The notes beneath the pieces are model-generated. The model searched no databases and was not told the origin of the DNA. It worked only from the letters and a program-made list of their open reading frames with translations. From an uncultured Clostridia bacterium (GTDB lineage: Bacteria; Bacillota; Clostridia; Oscillospirales; Ruminococcaceae): 46,596 nt of DNA. This document shows positions 41,069-46,596 of this stretch, one piece after another (positions within the stretch are counted from its first letter, which is position 1; each line of letters starts with the position of its first letter). The translations under genes and the position numbers were made by a program. The stretch is from contig CANQPX010000014.1 of NCBI GenBank assembly GCA_947625915.1, forward strand, positions 1 to 46,596, given 5' to 3'.

Positions 41069-42004
41069 TTGTATAAATTTGTAAATAAACTTGCCGCGGT
41101 GATCTCCGCTGCGGCTGTAATTCTTTGCGGCTGCTCCGAGATCTCTCAGGAGGCTCCCGCTCCGACAACGGTTTCCCAAGCCGAAGAAAAACCATATCCC
41201 GTAACGGTAGGCTCCTTTGTGTTCAACGAACAGCCTCAGACCGTGGGTTCGCTTTCTCCTGCAATTACAGAAATGATATGCGAACTCGGATATTCCGATA
41301 AACTCATCGGCAGAAGCAGTTATTGCGATTACCCCGAAAATATTTCCGAAAAGGCGATACTCGGTTCGGCTGCAAATCCCGATGCGGACGCTGTAATAGC
41401 AGCTGCTCCGCAGCTGCTTATCTCACAAAGTCCTATCGCAAAAAAGGATATAGTTTCCATAGAAGACGCGGGAACGAGAGTTATGATCCTTTCCGCTCCC
41501 ATATCGGTGGAAGAACTTTATTCCTGCTATAATGACATCGCGGCAGTCTTCGGAGGAAAAATTTCCTGTGCCGAAGCTGCCGACGATGCCATGAGACCGC
41601 TGTCCGATTCTTTGCGGAAAGCGGAAAATTCTATAGAAAGTTTTGTATATATCATTTCGCCCGATCTTGCGGCTGCGTCCGATGATACCTTCGCGGGGAA
41701 TTTCTTTTCAAACTTCGGGGAAAATGCCGCTGCCGACGCGAAAGACGCTCTTACTGCGGAAGAACTGTCCGCGCTTGATCCGGAATGGCTCGTTATCCCG
41801 CAGGAGATACAGGACAGACTTCCCGAGGAAGTTTATTCTCTTGACGCTTACCAAAGCGGAAGGATAATAGTTCTCGACAGCGGCGATCTTGAACGCATAG
41901 AACGCCCCACATCGCGGCTTTCACAAACGGTGGATCATATTCTCGAACAGATAAATGCCGTTAAGCAGCGTTCCGACAGCGGAGAAAGCGGAGAAGATGA
42001 GTGA
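41069..42004 (+). CDS. Orphan ABC-transporter substrate-binding lipoprotein (helical-backbone metal/corrinoid receptor)
   Basis: A 311-residue exported lipoprotein. The signal ends at the ILCGC lipobox. The mature part is of the Peripla_BP_2 class (siderophore, haem or vitamin B12 binding): TVGSLSPAITEMICELGYSDKLIGRSSYCDYPENI near the start, DADAVIAAAPQLLISQS in the middle, and the long connecting helix SAEAADDAMRPLSDSL-like region. A TTG start at 41069 with AGAGG 11 bases upstream is chosen over a GTG at 41057 inside that site. There is no permease or ATPase gene in the window, so it must work with a distant transporter. It converges with the PepSY gene with 3 bp between stops. Confidence 0.82.
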   Translation: MYKFVNKLAAVISAAAVILCGCSEISQEAPAPTTVSQAEEKPYPVTVGSFVFNEQPQTVGSLSPAITEMICELGYSDKLIGRSSYCDYPENISEKAILGSAANPDADAVIAAAPQLLISQSPIAKKDIVSIEDAGTRVMILSAPISVEELYSCYNDIAAVFGGKISCAEAADDAMRPLSDSLRKAENSIESFVYIISPDLAAASDDTFAGNFFSNFGENAAADAKDALTAEELSALDPEWLVIPQEIQDRLPEEVYSLDAYQSGRIIVLDSGDLERIERPTSRLSQTVDHILEQINAVKQRSDSGESGEDE

Positions 42005-42007
42005 TCC

Positions 42008-42958
42008 TCAGTCCCTGTCAATGTCACGCTCGATGATACTTCCGTCGGCAGCGTTTATCTCGTAGCTGTACTCCATATTGTTGTAATAGAATTCCACCTC
42101 GTATAACTCTCTGCCGTCATCACGGTCAAATTCGGTCTTTACGCGTTTTGCATCGCTTTCAGTGATACCCGCATCGGCAAATGCTATTTCCTTTGCTTCG
42201 GCTTCGGAGATCCTGCCGCTGCCTGATGTTTCGGATCGGGCGGGAAGTCCTTCTGCATCTTTGTCAAAGGAAAGTATCCTGCCGTTTTCCGCATCTATCT
42301 CGTAGTCGTACTCAACACCGCCCGCGTAGAATTCCACGTCAAAAACTTTTCTGCCGTCGTCACGGTCGGGTTTGACGCTGACATATTCCGCATCGGACTC
42401 GGAAATTCCCGCGTCCTCAAATGCGATACGTTTTGCTTCATCTTCGGAAATATTCTTTGCTGCGGAAGCGGTGGTATTTGCCATAGCCGTCTGCGAAACG
42501 GCAGTATTTTCGGTCGCCGCCTGAGAAACTGTGCTGCTTTCGGTAACGGCGGGCTGAACGGTAGTTGTGTCAAGCGGGTGAGTTTCCGCTTCGGTGACAG
42601 GAGCCGCGGAATTGTTCGGTACAGTTTCCGAACGCGGTCCTATGCTCTTGGAAACGATATTTCCGGTTTCGGCGCTTATTTCATATTCATACGCATTGTC
42701 TGCATCGAAAAATTCCACCTTGAAAACATTCCCGCCGTCCTCGGTGTTATGATTGACTTTAAGATGAGTTATATCCGCTTCGGAAACTCCCGCGTCGGCA
42801 AATGCTGTCTGCTCTGCTTCTTCCATAGTTATGGAACTGTCCGAAGCTGCGGACGAAACGGCGGAAATATCCGTTACGGTGGTATTTCCTTTATTTTCGC
42901 AGCCGCAAAGAACTATCCCCGCGCAAAGAAAAGCCGTTAAAGCGATCGTCTTTTTCAT
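42008..42958 (-). CDS. Lipoprotein with three PepSY repeats
   Basis: A 316-residue exported lipoprotein with the signal ending VLCGC. Three PepSY-type units of about 70 residues follow, each opening with a Glu/Ala-rich helix (EAEQTAFADAGV, EAKRIAFEDAGI, EAKEIAFADAGI) and ending with a Phe-rich strand (VFKVEFF, VFDVEFY, LYEVEFY) and an EI(S/D/N)A-x-x-G strand. Thr/Ser-rich linkers join them. PepSY domains are linked to peptidase inhibition and surface-protein control. Units 2 and 3 are the most alike, suggesting recent duplication. The ATG at 42958 has AAAGGAG ten bases upstream; the one at 42967 does not. Confidence 0.85.
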   Translation of the reverse strand: MKKTIALTAFLCAGIVLCGCENKGNTTVTDISAVSSAASDSSITMEEAEQTAFADAGVSEADITHLKVNHNTEDGGNVFKVEFFDADNAYEYEISAETGNIVSKSIGPRSETVPNNSAAPVTEAETHPLDTTTVQPAVTESSTVSQAATENTAVSQTAMANTTASAAKNISEDEAKRIAFEDAGISESDAEYVSVKPDRDDGRKVFDVEFYAGGVEYDYEIDAENGRILSFDKDAEGLPARSETSGSGRISEAEAKEIAFADAGITESDAKRVKTEFDRDDGRELYEVEFYYNNMEYSYEINAADGSIIERDIDRD

Positions 42959-42984
42959 AATTCTCATACTCCTTTAAAAAAATT

Positions 42985-43010
42985 GCTGTCCTTATTGTTA
43001 TCGGGACAGC
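42985..43010 (-). terminator. Terminator after the chemoreceptor gene
   Basis: GCTGTCC (42985-42991) pairs with GGACAGC (43004-43010). On the minus strand AATTTTTTT follows, giving a good intrinsic terminator just before the PepSY gene's ribosome binding site. Confidence 0.85.
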
Positions 43011-43020
43011 ATTATTTTAT

Positions 43021-44805
43021 TTATTCTGTTTTGAAAGCGTCGGTTATTTCCTGTAAACGTTTTGCATCGGCAAGGATATCTTCCGCTTCGTTCGATATTT
43101 CGTTTTTGCGGGAATGTTCGGCAAGCGTTTCCGACAGATCGGAAATTTTTTCTTGGGCATTTCTGAACATTTCCGAAATTTCCGCAGAAGCCGAAATTAT
43201 CTTTTCCATGTATCCATAAGCTTCTTTTGCGGAGCTTTCCGCCTTGTCAAGCATTGAAGATGTGTCCTTGGCAAGTTCTGCTCCGCCGCTGACGGAAGAT
43301 ATGACCGTACCGATTATTTCCGCAGTTTTCTTTGCTTCGTCCGAACTGCTTTTTGCCAGTGCGCGGACTTCATCGGCTACCACGGCAAAGCCTTTTCCGT
43401 TTTCTCCCGCAGACGCGGCTTCAACAGCTGCATTGAGCGCAAGGATATTCGTCTGAAAGGCGATATCTTCTATCTGTTCTGTAACGGAGTGGATATCGTC
43501 TGCATTAACGTTTACGGAAACTATCGTTTCCGACAGCTGCAAAAGTTTTTCCCGTTCCTTATCAAGATACCTGAAGGCTTCTTTGAGTTTTTCGGAAGCT
43601 TTTTCGATGTATTCGTTCATTTTTTGGTCGGGAAGATCGGCAGCTTCATATTTTTCGGGGATCTCCGCAGTGTCCGATGAACCGAGTTTTTCCGCGCTGT
43701 CGATGACTGATTCCGATGCGGAGCGTATTTCTCCCACCGTTCCGCGCAGGAACTTTTTCAGTTTGGAGATCGCTTCGTAGATCGTTGCAAGGTCTCCGTG
43801 ATAAAGCTGTTCATTTTCGGCGATATTTCCGTTTGCTGTCTCGGAAACGGAATTTGCTATCTCGTTGACGCAGCCTTTCAAAGCGACAGCTGTTTTTTCG
43901 ACAGCATTTGCTATCACCGCTATCTCATCGGAAGAATTTACTTTCGGTACGGGAGAAGTAAGATCTCCTTCCGCGAGAGCAGATATCCTGTCCGCGATCT
44001 GTGTCACAGGACCGAGTGCTTTTCCCGTGAAAGTGGCGATCATTATGCAGAAAAGTATCGCAAGCACAGCGGAAATAACTGCGATCACGGCTATTCCCGA
44101 TGTTAGATCGGGCATAAGTTCTTCGGGGACTGCGTCAACGCACAATGTCCAGTCAGGCATATTATCAACAGCTGCTTTTGCGGTGTAAACATTTTCCGCT
44201 TTTGACGGAGCACCCGCAATTATATTTTCGCCGCTGCAAATGTATGCGGAAGAACTTTCTCCCAAGGATATATTTTCCACAGCACTGTAAATAAAATCGC
44301 TCTCGCATATGAAAATAAGGACGCAGGCTTGTTCCTCCTTGATATAATTCATAGGCACGGAATAGCATACCACGTTCCTGCCGTTAAGGTCGTATGGTTC
44401 CGACAGCATGGGAACGCCGTCTGCGGCACTTCGGGCGGAAGATATGTCCGAGTAATCAGCCGAACCGTCTATAGACCGCAGATCTTTCATATAAGCGATA
44501 TCAAAAAGGATATCTTCATCTTTATAGCTGCTGTTTTTTATTTTCAGCATATTTTTTCTGAACTCATCGGGAGCGCGTGAAAGCGATGTATCCGATGAAA
44601 CGTCCTCAGCGATGGCTTCTATGGCGTCTATCCGTCCCGAAACGGATCCTGCTGCTGAAACAGCGCTTTGTTCTATCACCGAAAGCGCCGCGGCTTCGGC
44701 GGAACGTTTTGCGGCGGAATATGCAAGGAGAGAAAATGCTGCCGCTGCCAATGCAAATATAACTATCGTAAAAATAATAAGCTTTAATTTAACGGAACGG
44801 CGCAT
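43021..44805 (-). CDS. Methyl-accepting chemotaxis protein
   Basis: A 594-residue transmembrane chemoreceptor. The first helix (about residues 8-30) and a second near 230-255 flank an outside sensor of about 200 residues, of dCache-like size. A HAMP segment follows ([24 protein letters not shown]), then a long coiled coil with the conserved tip [39 protein letters not shown], which contacts CheA/CheW. The ligand is unknown. AAAGGAGGAGAAAT precedes the ATG. No cheA, cheW, cheR or cheB lies in the window. The CheY/CheX-like pair is 11 kb away. Confidence 0.93.
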   Translation of the reverse strand: MRRSVKLKLIIFTIVIFALAAAAFSLLAYSAAKRSAEAAALSVIEQSAVSAAGSVSGRIDAIEAIAEDVSSDTSLSRAPDEFRKNMLKIKNSSYKDEDILFDIAYMKDLRSIDGSADYSDISSARSAADGVPMLSEPYDLNGRNVVCYSVPMNYIKEEQACVLIFICESDFIYSAVENISLGESSSAYICSGENIIAGAPSKAENVYTAKAAVDNMPDWTLCVDAVPEELMPDLTSGIAVIAVISAVLAILFCIMIATFTGKALGPVTQIADRISALAEGDLTSPVPKVNSSDEIAVIANAVEKTAVALKGCVNEIANSVSETANGNIAENEQLYHGDLATIYEAISKLKKFLRGTVGEIRSASESVIDSAEKLGSSDTAEIPEKYEAADLPDQKMNEYIEKASEKLKEAFRYLDKEREKLLQLSETIVSVNVNADDIHSVTEQIEDIAFQTNILALNAAVEAASAGENGKGFAVVADEVRALAKSSSDEAKKTAEIIGTVISSVSGGAELAKDTSSMLDKAESSAKEAYGYMEKIISASAEISEMFRNAQEKISDLSETLAEHSRKNEISNEAEDILADAKRLQEITDAFKTE

Positions 44806-44856
44806 ATTTCTCCTCCTTTCGCTGTACGTTCGTATTATAATTCAGCATACACTATA

Positions 44857-44885
44857 ATTATACAACAATTACGCATTATTTGGAA
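44857..44885 (-). promoter_or_regulatory. Promoter for the chemoreceptor gene
   Basis: On the minus strand TTCCAA (44885-44880) and TATAAT (44862-44857) are separated by 17 bp. Confidence 0.65.
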
Positions 44886-44971
44886 TAATTTTCGACAAAT
44901 TTTATATGTAAATATTTTGTGAACGAACCGATAAAATGTTTTTTACTCTTGTTAAATAGCATTGTTATCTC

Positions 44972-45000
44972 TTGCAAAATGTTTGATGTTGTGGTACAAT
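44972..45000 (+). promoter_or_regulatory. Promoter for the Ser/Thr-rich lipoprotein-metA operon
   Basis: TTGCAA (44972-44977) and TACAAT (44995-45000) with 17-bp spacing. The ATG at 45010 begins only 10 bases past the -10 box, so transcription from here would give a nearly leaderless message. Confidence 0.7.
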
Positions 45001-45009
45001 ATATTTATT

Positions 45010-45579
45010 ATGAAAAGATATGTTTTTTTGTTCATCGCTTTGTCGGCGGCAATGCTCCCCGCTTGCTCCGACAAAAGTTCCGAAAGGATCCCCGATACCG
45101 GCATAGTTCCGTATATAACGACCATGCCGACGCTGACTTCTACCGAACCGCCCGATACCTACGAGCAGTACCGCGCTACATATACTCCTACAGGCACTCC
45201 GAAAAATTCGCCTTTCACGATACTCGGAGTCGCAGCAGATACTGCCGCTTCTCCGCCTGTAATGGGTACGGTGACCGCTGTTCCGGGGGAAAGCGATCGG
45301 AATGTTTCTGCGCCTGAGACTGTTGTTCCGTCAGCAGATACTGCTGCTTTTACGGAAAGTTCAACGGGACCGACCGCCGCATCGGACGAAAAGAATACTT
45401 CCGGAACATCTGCTTCCGAAAGCGGCAGCATTTCCTCGTCTTCTGCAAGCAGCACTTGGAGCGTCACAGCCCCTTCTGCGGATACGGCTGTTTCAAATAA
45501 TGTAAATGCGGATACTTCCCCGACAGATACCGCGGAGGAAACTTCTGCAAATGAAAATACTTCCAATGGAGGAACATAA
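45010..45579 (+). CDS. Ser/Thr/Ala-rich lipoprotein of unknown function
   Basis: A 189-residue exported protein. [19 protein letters not shown] is a signal peptide with a lipobox (LPAC). The rest is low-complexity, rich in Ser, Thr, Ala, Glu and Asp (for example [33 protein letters not shown]), with no recognisable fold, so it may be a flexible surface stalk. The ATG at 45010 is set by the signal peptide; the longer start at 44962 would overlap the promoter. There is no Shine-Dalgarno. Its stop and the metA start are 1 bp apart, and the metA binding site lies within its last codons. Confidence 0.75.
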   Translation: MKRYVFLFIALSAAMLPACSDKSSERIPDTGIVPYITTMPTLTSTEPPDTYEQYRATYTPTGTPKNSPFTILGVAADTAASPPVMGTVTAVPGESDRNVSAPETVVPSADTAAFTESSTGPTAASDEKNTSGTSASESGSISSSSASSTWSVTAPSADTAVSNNVNADTSPTDTAEETSANENTSNGGT

Positions 45580-45580
45580 A

Positions 45581-46507
45581 ATGCCTATAAATATACCGAA
45601 TAATTTACCTGCTTTTGCCGTACTTAATCAGGAAAATATCTTTGTAATGACCGATACGGCAGCTTCTCATCAGGATATTCGTCCGCTGAAAATTGCGATA
45701 GTAAATCTTATGCCTAAAAAAATAGAGACAGAGACTCAGATACTGAGACTGCTGTCAAATACACCTTTACAGGTAGATGTTGAACTTATACAGATGGCAA
45801 GCCATGTTACAAAAACTACTTCGCAGGAACACCTTACAAAATTTTACAAGACTTTTGCCGATGTGAAGGATCAGCGTTTTGACGGAATGATAATAACAGG
45901 CGCGCCTATCGAACATCTTCCTTTTGAGGAAGTGGACTACTGGCATGAACTTTGCGAAATAATGGAATGGTCGAGAAGCAATGTATATTCTGTTCTGCAT
46001 ATTTGCTGGGGAGCGCAGGCTGGACTTTATTTCCATTACGGCATACCAAAGTATGATCTCCCGCAGAAAATGTTCGGCATTTTCCCGCATAAGGCGGAAG
46101 TGGTGAATTACCCTTTGCTGAGAGGATTTGATGAGAAATTCTATGTTCCCCATTCAAGGCATACCGAGATCCACAGAGAAGATGTGGAAAAGGTGGACAA
46201 GCTTCAAATACTTGCTTCTTCAAAAGAAGCGGGGGTAAATATAATTGCCGATGTGACCGAAAGACAGTTCTTTTTTATGGGGCATTTTGAATATGACAGG
46301 CTCACGCTTTCGGGAGAATATTTCCGTGACAAAGCCAAGGGACTTGATATTGCCGTCCCGAAGAATTATTTTCCTTATGACGATCCGTCGCAGCCGCCGC
46401 ATTTTATCTGGCGTGCTCATGCGAACCTGATCTTTTCAAACTGGCTGAACTATTGTGTATATCAGCAAACGCCGTATGATCTTGATACACTTGAACCGCT
46501 CAAATAA
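45581..46507 (+). CDS. metA: Homoserine O-acyltransferase MetA, probably acetyl-specific
   Basis: A 308-residue enzyme that acylates the hydroxyl of homoserine, the first step to methionine. The catalytic Cys is in [11 protein letters not shown] and the His-Glu pair in [33 protein letters not shown] and the final [29 protein letters not shown] are family hallmarks. Residue 111 counted from this start is Glu ([15 protein letters not shown]); in studied MetA proteins Glu at 111 goes with acetyl-CoA and Gly with succinyl-CoA, so homoserine O-acetyltransferase activity is expected despite the metA name. GGAGGAACATAAA precedes the ATG, inside the upstream gene's end. No SAM riboswitch is possible directly upstream. 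Confidence 0.95.
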   Translation: MPINIPNNLPAFAVLNQENIFVMTDTAASHQDIRPLKIAIVNLMPKKIETETQILRLLSNTPLQVDVELIQMASHVTKTTSQEHLTKFYKTFADVKDQRFDGMIITGAPIEHLPFEEVDYWHELCEIMEWSRSNVYSVLHICWGAQAGLYFHYGIPKYDLPQKMFGIFPHKAEVVNYPLLRGFDEKFYVPHSRHTEIHREDVEKVDKLQILASSKEAGVNIIADVTERQFFFMGHFEYDRLTLSGEYFRDKAKGLDIAVPKNYFPYDDPSQPPHFIWRAHANLIFSNWLNYCVYQQTPYDLDTLEPLK

Positions 46508-46512
46508 AAAAA

Positions 46513-46596
46513 TGGTGCCGAAAAAGTTTTTAACAATTTTGCGCGCAGCGCAAAATTGAGCAAAAAGTTCGCCAGCCTTTCAAGGCTGCGGGGTCT
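46513..46596 (-). repeat. Element A, copy 3, cut by the window edge
   Basis: The reverse complement matches copy 1 from about 2781 to 2855 essentially base for base, including the CAATTTTGCGC stem and the GCAGCC/GGCTGG hairpin. It follows metA in the opposite element orientation and runs off the window end. Confidence 0.9.

Noticed and set aside
45549-45581. SAM riboswitch before metA
   Set aside because: The upstream coding gene ends 1 bp before metA, which leaves no room, and the operon promoter gives an almost leaderless transcript.
1-46596. CRISPR arrays, tRNA or rRNA genes, intact insertion sequences, prophage genes
   Set aside because: None seen: repeats in the window are palindromic or dispersed rather than regularly spaced, and no transposase, integrase or structural phage protein is encoded.

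Overview
The window looks like chromosome of a Gram-positive, endospore-forming anaerobe of the class Clostridia, most like Ruminococcus and relatives (Oscillospiraceae). This is inferred from gene content: a SCIFF ranthipeptide locus, a gerA-type germinant receptor operon, meso-diaminopimelate dehydrogenase, DUF421/DUF4363 proteins, ribosome binding sites of the GGAGG type and promoters of the TTGNNN-17-TATAAT type. No rRNA, tRNA, CRISPR array, phage or intact insertion sequence was found.

Layout. 1-240 is the end of a dispersed intergenic repeat (element B). 305-2533 carries an aminotransferase and trpS, followed by a multi-hairpin repeat (element A, copy 1). 2890-8136 is a leftward block: a DUF2461 protein, a FapA/DUF342 protein, dCMP deaminase, a small membrane protein, the radical-SAM SCIFF maturase, its six-cysteine peptide (too short for routine ORF calling) and a TIGR04086 membrane protein. 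8346-10759 holds aroQ, a Nudix hydrolase, a GNAT acetyltransferase and yajC, the last behind a structured or MITE-like leader. 10802-14700 (leftward) holds pgsA, rimO and nadE. 14701-16263 has no gene and carries a 1.2-kb imperfect palindrome made of element B units.

16264-20486 is the most unusual metabolic unit: an alpha/beta hydrolase, a stand-alone condensation domain, a stand-alone carrier protein and an AMP-forming ligase. It lies behind a promoter with a 17-bp dyad at its transcription start and a second copy of the dyad 89 bp on. Nicotinamidase and nicotinate phosphoribosyltransferase follow, then element A copy 2, a CapA-like lipoprotein, and ddh. 25696-30524 has DUF4363/DUF421 and the gerAA-AB-AC operon. 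30709-32840 has a PHP phosphoesterase, a CheY-like receiver and a CheX-like protein preceded by four MshEN-like (candidate c-di-GMP-binding) repeats. 32951-37695 is sugar and amino-acid metabolism (manA, glucokinase, DUF4375, ilvD, a small membrane protein). 37763-40792 (leftward) is a degenerate-GGDEF/EAL protein with a long beta-helix-like tail. The end carries an orphan metal/corrinoid-binding lipoprotein, a three-repeat PepSY lipoprotein, a chemoreceptor, a Ser/Thr-rich lipoprotein and metA, then a truncated third copy of element A.

The strongest candidates for undescribed biology are: (i) element A, whose two long copies keep the same hairpins and one loop while stem bases change in compensating pairs; (ii) the minimal hydrolase/condensation/carrier/ligase cluster with its paired operators; (iii) the CheY plus MshEN-CheX pair together with the EAL/beta-helix protein, which suggests a c-di-GMP link to CheY dephosphorylation; and (iv) the element B palindrome. 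All functional calls rest on reading the sequence; no database search was run.
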